Shown in pieces: positions 26,843 through 36,355 of a stretch of 64,000 nt of DNA; positions within the stretch are counted from its first letter, which is position 1; each line of letters starts with the position of its first letter. The position numbers and the translations under genes were made by a program. The notes beneath the pieces were generated by a model that had not been told where the DNA came from, searched no databases, and was given only the letters and a program-made list of their open reading frames with translations. Origin of the DNA: Ralstonia sp. 25mfcol4.1 (GTDB lineage: Bacteria; Pseudomonadota; Gammaproteobacteria; Burkholderiales; Burkholderiaceae); assembly GCF_900104095.1 (NCBI RefSeq), contig NZ_FNJO01000006.1:62001-126000 (forward strand). Reading direction: 5' to 3'.

Positions 26843-27856
26843 ATGGCGCATATCGACCGGGCCTTCCGCTCCAATATCAAGCTTCGTCACCTGCAGTTGC
26901 TGGTGGCGCTGGACGAGTTTCGCCATCTGGGCCGCACCGCCGAATTCCTGTCGGTCAGCCAGCCGGCCGTGTCCAAGGTGCTGGCCGAAGTAGAGAAGAT
27001 GCTGGGGCTGACGCTGTTCATGCGCTCCACGCGGGGCACGGAGCCCACGCCGGCTGGCGAATCGCTGGTGCGCTTTGCGCGCGCCGTGCTGGCCCAGTAT
27101 GACGTGACGCGCGACGAGATCGAGGCCGTGGCCAGCGGCGCGGCAGGCCGCGTGCGCGTGGGATCGATGGGCGCCACGCTGCCCGTGCTGCTGGCCCAGG
27201 CCGTGGCGCGCCTCAAGGACCGCTCGCCCCGCGCGACGGTGCTGGTCGAGGAGGGCGACCTCACGCATCTGCTGCCGCGCCTGCGGCTGTCGGAACTCGA
27301 CGTGATCGTCGGCCGCCTGGAGCCCGCCTACGCCGCGCCAGACCTGATTACCGACGCGCTCTACGAGGATCCGATGGTGGCCATCGTCGCCGCCGGCCAT
27401 CCGCTGTCCCGCCAGGCCAGCCCCGACTGGACCGACCTGGCGCGGCATCCGCTGGTGTTACCGCCGCCGTGGGCATCGCTGCGCGTCAAGATCGAGCAGG
27501 CGTTCTTCCATCATGGGCAGCAGCCGCCGGCCGACCTGATCGAGTCGTCGTCGTACCTGGCCGTCACCACCTTCGTGGCGCAGCGGCAGGGGGTAGGCTT
27601 CGTAGCAGGCTCCGTGGGCCGACAATTGCAGGCGGAAGGCCGCTTCCACGTGTTGGCAATGCCCGTGGAAGTGGAACTGCCGCCGGTAGGCATCATCACG
27701 CTGCGCGACCGCCGGCTGCCGCCGAGCGTGGCCGAACTGGCCGACTGCCTGCGCGAGACGGCCCGGGAGATCGACATGGCGAGCACCAGCCCCGGCAACC
27801 CCCGAAAGGGCGCCCGGACGCGCAAGACCGCTAAACCCGCAAGCAGGACCACATGA
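26843..27856 (+). CDS. LysR-family regulator (GbpR-like) of the sugar-acid operon
   Basis: 337 aa. N-terminal HTH: IKLRHLQLLVALDEFRHLGRTAEFLSVSQPAVSKVLAEVEKMLGL in outline, then a substrate-binding domain to about residue 310 and a basic, proline-rich tail (RKGARTRKTAKPASR). The start and domain layout resemble GbpR-type regulators of sugar uptake. It is divergent from the Bug-dehydratase operon and should control it. The stop codon overlaps the start of the DadA-like oxidase (ATGA), so regulator and oxidase are made together, which is unusual. Confidence 0.88.
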   Translation: MAHIDRAFRSNIKLRHLQLLVALDEFRHLGRTAEFLSVSQPAVSKVLAEVEKMLGLTLFMRSTRGTEPTPAGESLVRFARAVLAQYDVTRDEIEAVASGAAGRVRVGSMGATLPVLLAQAVARLKDRSPRATVLVEEGDLTHLLPRLRLSELDVIVGRLEPAYAAPDLITDALYEDPMVAIVAAGHPLSRQASPDWTDLARHPLVLPPPWASLRVKIEQAFFHHGQQPPADLIESSSYLAVTTFVAQRQGVGFVAGSVGRQLQAEGRFHVLAMPVEVELPPVGIITLRDRRLPPSVAELADCLRETAREIDMASTSPGNPRKGARTRKTAKPASRTT

Positions 27857-29118
27857 CAGAAGCTTCCAGAACGTCCCGCCAGACCCAAGTCGTTGTACTG
27901 GGCGCCGGCATCGTTGGCGTTGCCACGGCGCTGGCGCTGCAACAGCGCGGCCATGCCGTGTGCCTGATCGATCGCAAGGCGCCGGGTCGCGAGACCTCGT
28001 ACGGCAATGCCGGCATCATCCAGCGCGAGGCGGTGCAGCCGTACGCGTTTCCGCGCGCCTGGCAGGCGATCCTGCGGGTGGCGGCACGGCGTGGCAACGA
28101 CGTGCACTACCACCTGCGTGCGCTGCCGTCGCTGGTGCCGTCGCTGGCGCGCTACTGGCACGCATCCGCGCCGGAACGCTATATGGCCACGGTCAGTGCC
28201 TACGCCGCGCTGATCCGCCATTGCATCGACGAACATGCGCCGCTGGTCGAACGCGCCGGTGCCCAGGATCTGGTCCGCAAGTCCGGCTGGCTGGAGGCAT
28301 ACCGGACCCCGGCAGCCTTCGAGGCGGCGGCCAAGGCGGCCGGCACCGTCGCGGCCGCGCACGATCTGCGCCACGCGGTTCTGGACAGCGCGGCACTGGC
28401 CGCCGCCGAGCCGGTGCTGCAGCGGCCGATGGCCGGCGCGGTGCACTGGCAGGACCCGTGGACGGTCAGCGATCCCGGCGAACTGGTGGCGCGCTACGCG
28501 GCGTTGTTCGAGCGCCAGGGTGGCGTGCTGCTGCAGGGCGATGCCGATACGCTGCGCCAGTCGGGCAGCGGCTGGACGGTGCGCACGCGCGATGGCGCGG
28601 TGGAGGCCGAACACGCCGTGATCGCGCTGGGGCCATGGGCGGCGGGGCTGACGCGCCAGCTCGGCTACCGGCTGCCGCTGTTCGTCAAGCGCGGCTACCA
28701 CCGCCACTACCAGGTGAACGCCATGCCGGACAGACCGCTGCTCGATGCAGAAAACGGCATCCTGCTGGCGCCGATGCGCCAGGGCCTGCGGTTGACCACG
28801 GGCGCCGAGTTCGCGCATCATGAATCGCCGCCCACGCCGGTGCAGTCGGTACGGGCCGAAATGCTGGCCGGCGATCTGGTGCGGCTGGGCCAGCCCGTGG
28901 AAGCACAGCCGTGGATGGGCGCGCGGCCCTGCATCGCCGACATGCGCCCGGTGGTAGGGCGCGCGCCGCGCCATGCCAACCTGTGGTTCCACTTCGGCCA
29001 TGGCCACCAGGGCCTGACGCTGGGGCCGGCCACCGCGCGGCTGCTGGGCGAACTGTTCGACCGCGAAACGCCGTACGTGGACCCCACGCCGTACGACCCG
29101 CGCCGCTTCGGCCGTTAA
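27853..29118 (+). CDS. DadA-like FAD-dependent oxidoreductase
   Basis: 421 aa. N-terminal Rossmann motif VVVLGAGIVGVATALALQQRGHAV, then RETSYGNAGI as in DadA/glycine-oxidase-type proteins, and C-terminal WMGARPCIADMRPVVGRAPRHANLWFHFGHGHQGLTLGPATARLL in outline. These enzymes oxidise D-amino acids, sarcosine-like amines or hydroxy acids. There is no signal peptide; probably membrane-associated at the inner face. It is translationally coupled to the LysR upstream, and its stop overlaps the stop of the second LysR on the other strand. A role in oxidising an intermediate of the surrounding sugar-acid pathways is possible but unproven. Confidence 0.85.
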   Translation: MTEASRTSRQTQVVVLGAGIVGVATALALQQRGHAVCLIDRKAPGRETSYGNAGIIQREAVQPYAFPRAWQAILRVAARRGNDVHYHLRALPSLVPSLARYWHASAPERYMATVSAYAALIRHCIDEHAPLVERAGAQDLVRKSGWLEAYRTPAAFEAAAKAAGTVAAAHDLRHAVLDSAALAAAEPVLQRPMAGAVHWQDPWTVSDPGELVARYAALFERQGGVLLQGDADTLRQSGSGWTVRTRDGAVEAEHAVIALGPWAAGLTRQLGYRLPLFVKRGYHRHYQVNAMPDRPLLDAENGILLAPMRQGLRLTTGAEFAHHESPPTPVQSVRAEMLAGDLVRLGQPVEAQPWMGARPCIADMRPVVGRAPRHANLWFHFGHGHQGLTLGPATARLLGELFDRETPYVDPTPYDPRRFGR

Positions 29119-30080
29119 GCAGCCGAAGCCGCCGCGGCCTTCGACTGCGCCCGCGCCTGCAGGTGTCCGACGAACGCCGTGGCCACGTCGGACAGCGCCT
29201 CGTTCTTGCGGGTCAGGATGCCGAACGCCTTCATGTCCTGCCCCACCTCCACGGGCAGCGTGGCCAGCAGCGACGCCCGGACGTGATCGCGCACCACCGA
29301 TTCGGGCAGCATCGCGATGGCATCGCCCGATTGCAGTAGCTGCAGCGTGGCGAAGATCGACGAACACTCGATCACGTCCTGCGGGGTGGACACCTGGGCC
29401 TGCGCGAACTGCTCTTCCAGCATCAGCCGCGCCGGGCTGGTCAGCGTCTGCAGCACCCAGGGCCAGCGCACGAGTTCGTCCCAGCCCGGCCCGTCGTGAT
29501 CGTGTTGGAACGCCTGCACCAGCGGATGCCCGCTGCGCACCACGATCCGCAGCGGTTCGTCGGACAGCGCGCAGAAGTCGAACTTGTTGTGGTCGAGCGG
29601 GCCGGCAAAGCGCCCCACGGCCAGTTCGATCTCGTGCCGCTCCAGCAACACGCCGATCTGGTCGCTGGTTTCGCCCAGGATGCGCACGCCCAGGCGCGGC
29701 CGCTCGCGCTTGATGTCGGCCACGGCCGCCGCCACCAGGTCGGGCGCAGCCCCCATGATCGCGCCAAACACCAGATGCCCATGGCCGCCCCGGCGACGCA
29801 CTTCCATGTCCTCCAGAAAGCGGTCCAGGCTGGCCTGCGTGTGGCGGGCATAGGTCACCACCTCGATGCCCAGCGGCGTCGGCCGCATGCCGCGCGCGTG
29901 GCGCTCGAAGATCGCAAAGCCAAACGCCTGTTCGATATCGGCCAGCATCTTCGTGGCCGACGGCTGGGTGACGTTGATCAGCGCGGCGGCCTGGTTCAGC
30001 GTGGGGGTGTCGGCCAGGGCACTAAGCAGGGCCCAATGCTTGAGTTTCAGCCGGTTCACCAGGCGGCGTGTCAGTGACAT
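29115..30080 (-). CDS. LysR-family regulator, divergent from the L-rhamnonate operon
   Basis: 321 aa. HTH near residues 10-65 (LKLKHWALLSALADTPTLNQAAALINVTQPSATKMLADIEQAFG in outline). The effector domain follows, and the protein ends in an Ala-rich tail. It starts 127 bases from the FAH-family gene on the other strand, with an ATTCCA/TGGAAT dyad between them. It most likely activates the FAH-SDR-MFS-RhmD operon in response to L-rhamnonate or a keto-deoxy intermediate. Confidence 0.87.
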   Translation of the reverse strand: MSLTRRLVNRLKLKHWALLSALADTPTLNQAAALINVTQPSATKMLADIEQAFGFAIFERHARGMRPTPLGIEVVTYARHTQASLDRFLEDMEVRRRGGHGHLVFGAIMGAAPDLVAAAVADIKRERPRLGVRILGETSDQIGVLLERHEIELAVGRFAGPLDHNKFDFCALSDEPLRIVVRSGHPLVQAFQHDHDGPGWDELVRWPWVLQTLTSPARLMLEEQFAQAQVSTPQDVIECSSIFATLQLLQSGDAIAMLPESVVRDHVRASLLATLPVEVGQDMKAFGILTRKNEALSDVATAFVGHLQARAQSKAAAASAA

Positions 30081-30097
30081 GCGGTGTCTCCTTGGCT

Positions 30098-30112
30098 ATT
30101 CCAGAATGGAAT
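30098..30112. promoter_or_regulatory. Candidate LysR operator (ATTCCA-GAA-TGGAAT)
   Basis: A perfect 6-bp inverted repeat with a 3-bp centre, 18 bases upstream of the LysR start and 95 bases upstream of the FAH-family gene. A related GATTGGAA half-site follows near 30131. This fits a LysR recognition plus activation site in the divergent promoter. Confidence 0.5.
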
Positions 30113-30207
30113 GGCTCGCTCTTATAAATTGATTGGAACGATATAGCCTGCCGGCTTAGAGTGCAACGGACGCTTCTTCACCCATCACCATAAAGACAGG
30201 AGACAAG

Positions 30208-31071
30208 ATGAAGCTGATTCGCCACGGTGCGGCCGGCCAGGAACGGCCCGGCCTGCTCGATGCCCAGGGACGCCTGCGCGACCTCTCCGCCCACGTGCCG
30301 GACATCACCGGCGCCACGCTTTCCCCCGATACCCTGGCCCGCCTGGCTGCCATCGACCCGGCATCGCTGCCGCTGGTGGAAGGCTCGCCGCGCATCGGCG
30401 CGTGCGTGGGCAGCGTGGGCAAGATGATCTGCGTGGGGCTGAACTATTCGGACCATGCGGCCGAATCGGGCATGCCGATCCCCACCGAGCCGGTGCTGTT
30501 CATGAAGGCCACCAGCGCGATCGTCGGGCCCAACGACGACGTGGAGATTCCGCCGCGCGCCGAAAAGGTGGACTGGGAAGTCGAACTTGGCGTGGTGATC
30601 GGCAAGACGGCGCGCTATGTGTCGAAGGCCGATGCGCTGGATCATGTGGCTGGTTACTGCATCGTCAACGACGTCTCCGAGCGGGCCTACCAGCTGGAAC
30701 GCGGCGGCCAGTGGGACAAGGGCAAGGGCTGCGACACGTTTGGCCCGATGGGCCCGTGGCTGGTCACGCGCGACGAAGTGCCCGACGCCCAGGCCCTGGA
30801 AATGTGGCTGGAGGTGGACGGCAAGCGGTACCAGCACGGCAACACCCGCACGATGATCTTCGACGTGCCGACCGTGGTGTCCTACATCAGCCAGTTCATG
30901 AGCCTGCAGCCCGGTGACGTGATTTCCACCGGCACGCCCCCCGGCGTGGGCCTGGGGCAGAAGCCGCAGCCGGTGTACCTGACGTTGGGACAGACCATGC
31001 GGCTGGGCATCACCGGGCTGGGCGAACAGCAGCAGCGCACCGTGGCAGCCAACGTGGGAGGCCAGCCATGA
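30208..31071 (+). CDS. FAH-family hydrolase; candidate 2,4-diketo-3-deoxy-L-rhamnonate hydrolase
   Basis: 287 aa. Fumarylacetoacetate-hydrolase fold: CVGLNYSDHAAESG, metal ligands in VDWEVELGVVIGK and VNDVSERAYQ, and the C-terminal GDVISTGTPPGVGLGQKP. With an SDR and RhmD in the same operon it matches LRA6, which hydrolyses 2,4-diketo-3-deoxy-L-rhamnonate to pyruvate and L-lactate in the non-phosphorylated route described in Sphingomonas. The homologous 2,4-diketo-L-fuconate hydrolase is an alternative. A purine-rich AGGAGACA lies before the ATG, and the stop overlaps the SDR start (ATGA). Confidence 0.87.
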   Translation: MKLIRHGAAGQERPGLLDAQGRLRDLSAHVPDITGATLSPDTLARLAAIDPASLPLVEGSPRIGACVGSVGKMICVGLNYSDHAAESGMPIPTEPVLFMKATSAIVGPNDDVEIPPRAEKVDWEVELGVVIGKTARYVSKADALDHVAGYCIVNDVSERAYQLERGGQWDKGKGCDTFGPMGPWLVTRDEVPDAQALEMWLEVDGKRYQHGNTRTMIFDVPTVVSYISQFMSLQPGDVISTGTPPGVGLGQKPQPVYLTLGQTMRLGITGLGEQQQRTVAANVGGQP

Positions 31072-31820
31072 ACCAGCTCGACCTGAAGGGCCGCGTGGCC
31101 GTGATTACCGGCGGTGCGCAGGGTATTGGCTACGCCGTGGCCGAACGGATGCTGCGTTCGGGTGCCGTGGTGTCGCTGTGGGATGTCAACGAGGCGCAGC
31201 TGGTCAAGGCTTGCGAGGCGCTCTCGAAGCTGGGCCAGGCCACGGGCGAGGTCGTGGAACTGACCGACGAGACCGCCGTCGACAAGGCCACGCAAGCCAC
31301 GATCCGGAAGCTGGGACACATCGACGCGCTGGTCAACAGTGCCGGCATCACGGGCGGCAATGCCCCTACGTGGGAACTGGACCCCGCCGTCTGGCGGCGC
31401 GTGATCGAGGTGAACCTGATCGGCAGCTACCTGACCTGCCGGTCGGTGGTGCCGCACATGATGGCGCGCAAGTTCGGGCGCATCGTCAATATCGCGTCGG
31501 TGGCAGGCAAGGAGGGCAACCCGAACGCATCGCACTACAGCGCGTCGAAGGCGGGCGTGATCGGACTGACCAAGTCGCTGGGCAAGGAACTGGCGCAGAG
31601 CGGCGTGCTGGTGAATGCCGTGACGCCGGCGGCGGCGCGCACGCCGATCTTCGACTCGATGAGCGAGCAGCACATTGCGTTCATGCTGTCGAAGATCCCG
31701 ATGGGCCGCTTCCTGGAAGTGGAAGAGGCCGCGTCGATGATCGCCTGGCTGACGACCGAGGACTGCGCCTTCAGCACGGGCGCGGTGTTCGACCTGTCGG
31801 GCGGACGCGCCACCTACTAA
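31068..31820 (+). CDS. Short-chain dehydrogenase; candidate 2-keto-3-deoxy-L-rhamnonate 4-dehydrogenase
   Basis: 250 aa classical SDR: NAD-binding TGGAQGIG near residue 15, NSAG near 91, catalytic Ser in NIASVAG and the YSASK motif (Tyr/Lys). Translationally coupled (ATGA) to the FAH-family hydrolase that would use its product. In the diketo-hydrolase pathway this enzyme (LRA5-like) oxidises C4 of 2-keto-3-deoxy-L-rhamnonate with NAD+. The L-fuconate version is closely related, so exact stereochemistry is uncertain. Confidence 0.87.
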   Translation: MNQLDLKGRVAVITGGAQGIGYAVAERMLRSGAVVSLWDVNEAQLVKACEALSKLGQATGEVVELTDETAVDKATQATIRKLGHIDALVNSAGITGGNAPTWELDPAVWRRVIEVNLIGSYLTCRSVVPHMMARKFGRIVNIASVAGKEGNPNASHYSASKAGVIGLTKSLGKELAQSGVLVNAVTPAAARTPIFDSMSEQHIAFMLSKIPMGRFLEVEEAASMIAWLTTEDCAFSTGAVFDLSGGRATY

Positions 31821-31937
31821 GCGAAGTTCCTGCGGCACAGACCCCGGGGACAGGCATCCCCGGGCGGCCTGCCTCAACCCGTGCGCACGGCGGGGCGTCC
31901 CGCTGACGGCCAGTCCTGCGCAGAGGAGACACTCGTC

Positions 31938-33260
31938 ATGCAATCCCATCGCCCGGACCTGGCGTCCGTCACGGCCAAGGCCATCGCGCGGCTGGTGCCG
32001 TTCCTGCTGCTGATGTACGTGCTGGCGTTCCTGGACCGCGCCAACATCGGCTTCGCCAAGAAGGCATTCCAGCTCGATACCGGCATCTCCGACGCGATGT
32101 TCGCGCTCGGTGCCGGCGTGTTCTTCATCGGCTACGCGCTGCTGGAAGTGCCCAGCAATCTGATCATGCACCGGGTGGGCGCACGGCTCTGGATGTGCCG
32201 CATCATGGTGACGTGGGGCCTCGTGTCGGCCGCGCTGATGTTCGTGCGCGGCGAGACCGGCTTCTACGTGCTGCGCTTCCTGCTGGGCGTGGCCGAGGCT
32301 GGCTTCTTCCCCGGCGTCATCTACTACCTGACAAAGTGGTTTCCAGCCAGCTCGCGCACGCGGGTCCTGGGGCTGTTCTACTTCGGCGCGCCGCTGGCCT
32401 TTATCTTCGGCAGCCCGCTGTCGGGCCTGCTGCTCGAATTCGACGGCGCGCTGGGCCTGAAGGGATGGCAGTGGCTGTTCCTGGTGGAAGGGCTGCTGGC
32501 CAGCGCGGTGGGCGTGTGGGCCTACTGGTATCTCGACAACGAGCCGCGCGACGCGCGCTGGCTCAGCGCCGACGAACGCGAGACGCTGGCCCGGGCCATC
32601 GAGGGCGAGGAGCAGCTCAAGGCCGCGCACGGCCCCAGCACGGTGATGCGGGCGCTCGGCAACGGACGGGTGCTGTTCCTGGCGCTGATCTACTTCCTGA
32701 TCCAGGCCAGCGTGTACGGCGTGGTGTTCTACCTGCCGACCCAGGTGGCGGCGCTGCTCGGCAGGAAGGTGGGTGTCGAGGTGGGACTGGTCACGGCCAT
32801 TCCGTGGGTTTGCGCGCTGGCGGCGGCCTATGTGCTGCCGCGCGTGGCCGAACGGCACGGCAACCATGCGCGGCTGGCGCTTGGCACGCTGGTGATCTCG
32901 GCGGCCGGCATTGCGCTGTCCGTGCATACGTCGTCGTCACTGGTGGCGCTGGCGGCGCTGTGCTTCGCGGCGGCCGGCTTTATCGCCGTGCAGCCGCTGT
33001 TCTGGACCTTTCCCACCAGCTATCTCGGCGGCGCGGCGGCGGCCGGCGGCATTGCGCTGATCAATTCGCTGGGCGCGCTGGGCGGGTTTGTTGCGCCGAA
33101 CATCAAGACGTGGGCCGAGCAGGCGTTTGCATCGCACACGGCGGGCATGAACCTGCTGGCTGCGATTACCGTGGTGGGCGGATTGCTGTTCCTGGGGCTG
33201 CGCGGCGCGCGCCCGGCGCAGGCGCAGGCCAATCCGGCCGCCCATCGCCAGTTTTCCTGA
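31938..33260 (+). CDS. MFS transporter (ACS/anion-cation symporter type); probable L-rhamnonate importer
   Basis: 440 aa, 12 helices. ACS-family signatures: [25 protein letters not shown] at the first helix, [24 protein letters not shown], and [24 protein letters not shown]. This family moves carboxylates such as hexuronates, tartrate and phthalate with protons. Its place between SDR and RhmD makes a sugar-acid (L-rhamnonate) importer the best guess. GAGGAGAC lies before the chosen ATG; a longer frame from 31881 lacks support. Confidence 0.87.
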   Translation: MQSHRPDLASVTAKAIARLVPFLLLMYVLAFLDRANIGFAKKAFQLDTGISDAMFALGAGVFFIGYALLEVPSNLIMHRVGARLWMCRIMVTWGLVSAALMFVRGETGFYVLRFLLGVAEAGFFPGVIYYLTKWFPASSRTRVLGLFYFGAPLAFIFGSPLSGLLLEFDGALGLKGWQWLFLVEGLLASAVGVWAYWYLDNEPRDARWLSADERETLARAIEGEEQLKAAHGPSTVMRALGNGRVLFLALIYFLIQASVYGVVFYLPTQVAALLGRKVGVEVGLVTAIPWVCALAAAYVLPRVAERHGNHARLALGTLVISAAGIALSVHTSSSLVALAALCFAAAGFIAVQPLFWTFPTSYLGGAAAAGGIALINSLGALGGFVAPNIKTWAEQAFASHTAGMNLLAAITVVGGLLFLGLRGARPAQAQANPAAHRQFS

Positions 33261-33284
33261 TTCCGATTCCTGGAGCACCGCAAC

Positions 33285-34472
33285 ATGAGCATGCCTACCA
33301 TCCGGCACGTCCGTGCCTTCACGCTGCGCGGCGCCGGCGCCGACTATCACGACCAGGGCGCCGGCCACTGGATCGACGACCACATCGCCACGCCGATGGC
33401 GAAATACCCCGAATATCGCCGCAGCCGGCAGAGCTTTGGCATCAACGTGCTGGGTACGCTGGTGGTGGAAGTCGAGGCCAGTGACGGCACGGTCGGGTTT
33501 GCCGTCACCACGGGCGGCGAACTGGGCTGCTGGATCGTCGAGAAGCACCTGGCGCGGTTTATCGAGGGCCAGAGGGTCACCGACATCGAGAAGATCTGGG
33601 ACCAGATGTTCAACGCCACGCTGTATTACGGGCGCAAGGGCATCGTGCTGAACACGATTTCGGGGGTGGATCTGGCGCTGTGGGACCTGCTTGCCAAGGT
33701 GAGGAAGGAACCAGTGCATGCGCTGCTGGGCGGCCCGGTGCGCGACGAACTGCAGTTCTACATGACCGGCGCGCGGCCCGACTTCGCCAGGAAGCAGGGT
33801 TTCATCGGCGGCAAGCTGCCGCTGCACCACGGGCCGGCCGAGGGCGAGGCGGGGCTGCGCCGAAATCTGGAACGGCTGGGGCAGATGCGCGAGGCTTGCG
33901 GCCCGGACTTCTGGCTCATGTACGACTGCTGGATGAGCCTGGACGTGGAATACGCCACACGCCTGGCGCAGGCGGCGTACCACGACTTCGGCCTGAAATG
34001 GATCGAGGAGGCGCTGCCGCCCGACGATTACTGGGGCTACGCGGAACTGCGCCGCAACGTGCCGCGCGGCATGCTGGTGACCACGGGCGAGCACGAGGCG
34101 ACGCGCTGGGGCTTCAGGATGCTACTGGAGATGGGTTGCTGCGACATCATCCAGCCCGACGTGGGCTGGTGTGGCGGCATCACCGAACTGATCCGCATCT
34201 CGGCACTGGCCGACGCCCACGGCAAGCTCGTGGTGCCGCACGGGTCGTCGGTCTACAGCTACCACTTCGTCATCACGCGCCATAACAGCCCGTTTGCCGA
34301 ATTCCTGAACATGTCGCCGGGCGCCGACCAGATCGTGCCGATGTTCGATCCGCAACTGCTGGACGAGCCGGTGCCCGTCAACGGCCGGATGAAGGCGTCC
34401 GCGCTCGATGCGCCGGGCTTTGGCGTGCGGCTGAACCCCGATCTGCCGCTGCACCGGCCGTTTCCGCGCTAG
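33285..34472 (+). CDS. rhmD: L-rhamnonate dehydratase
   Basis: 395 aa, enolase superfamily. It follows E. coli RhmD almost throughout: [71 protein letters not shown], the metal ligands in [14 protein letters not shown] and [21 protein letters not shown], and the catalytic [13 protein letters not shown]. It converts L-rhamnonate to 2-keto-3-deoxy-L-rhamnonate with Mg2+. It is the last gene of the FAH-SDR-MFS-RhmD operon. No L-rhamnose dehydrogenase or lactonase is present in the window, so the pathway may begin from rhamnonate itself. A GC hairpin GGCCCC/GGGGCC at 34509-34525 may end the transcript. Confidence 0.95.
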   Translation: MSMPTIRHVRAFTLRGAGADYHDQGAGHWIDDHIATPMAKYPEYRRSRQSFGINVLGTLVVEVEASDGTVGFAVTTGGELGCWIVEKHLARFIEGQRVTDIEKIWDQMFNATLYYGRKGIVLNTISGVDLALWDLLAKVRKEPVHALLGGPVRDELQFYMTGARPDFARKQGFIGGKLPLHHGPAEGEAGLRRNLERLGQMREACGPDFWLMYDCWMSLDVEYATRLAQAAYHDFGLKWIEEALPPDDYWGYAELRRNVPRGMLVTTGEHEATRWGFRMLLEMGCCDIIQPDVGWCGGITELIRISALADAHGKLVVPHGSSVYSYHFVITRHNSPFAEFLNMSPGADQIVPMFDPQLLDEPVPVNGRMKASALDAPGFGVRLNPDLPLHRPFPR

Positions 34473-34649
34473 GAAACGCAAGCGGCGAATCGTGCTGCGG
34501 CGCGGCACGGCCCCTCGGCGGGGCCTTGCCACTGGCGCCGTTTGCTGGCGGGCGGCGCCGGATTCCTGTCGATCCGCGCTTTTCCCGTGTTCCGTGACCA
34601 CCGCCGGTGGTAATCTCGCGGCAACTCCACACCCGCCCGGGATTCCGCC

Positions 34650-35582
34650 TTGCGTTCCGTCGATCCAGAACTCTGGCGTACCGCCGCCGACCAGCGCGCC
34701 TATCAGGACGCCCGCCGCCGCGTGCGGGCGCTGCGCTTCTTCTACATGCATGCGCTGATCTATGTGGGGGTCAACGCGCTGCTGATTGTCATCAACCTGG
34801 TAACGTCGCCCGAGCGGCCCTGGGTGCGTGCGCCGCTGATGGGCTGGGGCATCGGCCTGGCCGTGCACGGCATCATGACCTGGAGCCGGGTCGGCCTGCT
34901 GGGCCGGGGCTGGGAAGAGCGCAAGATCGCCGAATTCATGGCGCGCGACCAGGTGCGCACGCTGTCCACCGAGAAACAGCTGGTGGAAGCGCAGATGCGG
35001 CTGCTGCAGGCCCAGATCGAGCCACATTTCCTGTTCAACACGCTGGCCAACGTGGTGAGCCTGATCGAACCCGCGCCGCAGAAGGCCACGCTGATGCTCG
35101 AACACTTCATTGCGTACCTGCGGGCATCGCTGGCGGCCAGCCGGGCCACGCAGGGCACCGTGGCGCAGGAAGCCACGCTGCTGCGCGACTACCTCGCCCT
35201 GATCAAGATCCGCATGGGCGAGCGCCTGCGGTACACGGTGGACGTCGATGCATCGCTTGGCACCGTGCCGCTGGCGCCGATGCTGCTGCAGCCCGTGGTG
35301 GAAAACGCCGTCAAGCACGGACTCGAACCGAAGGTGGAAGGCGGCCGCCTGCTCGTGAAGCTGGAACGGCGCGGGCCGCGCATGCTGGCCACGATCGAGG
35401 ACGACGGCATGGGCTTCAGGCCGGGCGGCAATGCCGGGGTAGGCTTGTCCAACCTGCGCGAGCGGCTGACCGTGCTCTATGACGGCGATGCCCACGTCCG
35501 CATCGAAGACCGCGCGCCCGGCACCGCCGTGCTGATCGACATCCCGCTGCCACGCGCACGCCGGAACGGAGACACCGCATGA
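34650..35582 (+). CDS. LytS/AlgZ-type sensor histidine kinase with 2TM sensor domain, TTG start
   Basis: 310 aa. Residues about 20-100 are a 2TM domain (ARRRVRALRFFYMHALIYVGVNALL, then a second helix near MGWGIGLAVHGIMTW). Residues about 115-305 are the His_kinase/HATPase pair: QAQIEPHFLFNTLANV (phospho-His), LQPVVENAVKHG (N box), EDDGMGF (G box) and GVGLSNLRERL. The frame is closed by a TAA at 34611, and only TTG (34650) precedes the first helix, so I chose it. The stop overlaps the response-regulator start. The signal is unknown. Confidence 0.9.
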   Translation: MRSVDPELWRTAADQRAYQDARRRVRALRFFYMHALIYVGVNALLIVINLVTSPERPWVRAPLMGWGIGLAVHGIMTWSRVGLLGRGWEERKIAEFMARDQVRTLSTEKQLVEAQMRLLQAQIEPHFLFNTLANVVSLIEPAPQKATLMLEHFIAYLRASLAASRATQGTVAQEATLLRDYLALIKIRMGERLRYTVDVDASLGTVPLAPMLLQPVVENAVKHGLEPKVEGGRLLVKLERRGPRMLATIEDDGMGFRPGGNAGVGLSNLRERLTVLYDGDAHVRIEDRAPGTAVLIDIPLPRARRNGDTA

Positions 35583-36340
35583 AGCCCACCGCCCTGATCG
35601 CCGATGACGAGGAACACCTGCGCGCGCACCTGCGCGGCAAGCTGGCCCGGCTCTGGCCGGAGCTGGACATCGTGGCAGAGGCCGCCAACGGACCGGAGGC
35701 GGCGGCGGCCATCGCCCGGCTGGCGCCCGCTGTGGCCTTCCTGGACATCAAGATGCCGGGTCTTTCGGGGCTGGAAGTGGCGCAGGGCATCGAGACCGAC
35801 ACGCGCCTGGTGTTCGTCACCGCCTACGACGAGTTCGCGCTTGACGCGTTCGAGCGCGCCGCCGTCGACTATCTGGTAAAGCCCGTCACCGACGAGCGGC
35901 TGGGCCGCACCATCGAACGGCTGCGCAAGGCGCTTCAGGAATCTGCGCCGCTGCCCGAACTGGCGCAGCTGCTGGGGCAGCTGGCGCGGGGGCAGGCGCG
36001 CGCGGAAGGCGCGGGACCGCTGCGGTGGGTGCGCGCGAGCCGGGGCAACACCACCAGCCACGTGCCGATCCAGGACGTGTTGTATTTCCAGAGCGACGAC
36101 AAATACGTGGTGGTCCACACGCCGGACGGCGAACACCTGATCCGCACGCCGCTGCAGGAACTGATCGACGGGCTGGATCCCGAGGTCTTCTGGCAGGTGC
36201 ACCGCTCGACCATCGTCAACATGGAGCACGTGGCCGGCACGCGGCGCGACGATTCAGGGCGCCTGTTCGTCCGGATGCGCGGCGGCGACACGGAACTGCC
36301 GGTATCGCGCGCCTACGTGCACAAATTCCGGCAGATGTAG
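35579..36340 (+). CDS. LytTR-family response regulator
   Basis: 253 aa. REC domain, residues 1-120: acidic pair in IADDEEHLRAHL, phospho-Asp in AVAFLDIKMPG, Thr in VFVTAYDEFALDAF, Lys in YLVKPV. LytTR DNA-binding domain, residues about 150-250: ASRGNTTSHVPIQDVLYFQSDDKYVVVHT and FWQVHRSTIVN. It overlaps the kinase gene by 4 bases and pairs with it as an AlgZ/AlgR- or LytS/LytR-type system. LytTR proteins bind direct repeats; I do not see an obvious target pair in the adjacent promoter regions. Confidence 0.93.
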   Translation: MKPTALIADDEEHLRAHLRGKLARLWPELDIVAEAANGPEAAAAIARLAPAVAFLDIKMPGLSGLEVAQGIETDTRLVFVTAYDEFALDAFERAAVDYLVKPVTDERLGRTIERLRKALQESAPLPELAQLLGQLARGQARAEGAGPLRWVRASRGNTTSHVPIQDVLYFQSDDKYVVVHTPDGEHLIRTPLQELIDGLDPEVFWQVHRSTIVNMEHVAGTRRDDSGRLFVRMRGGDTELPVSRAYVHKFRQM

Positions 36341-36355
36341 CCGGGGGGGCGTCGG

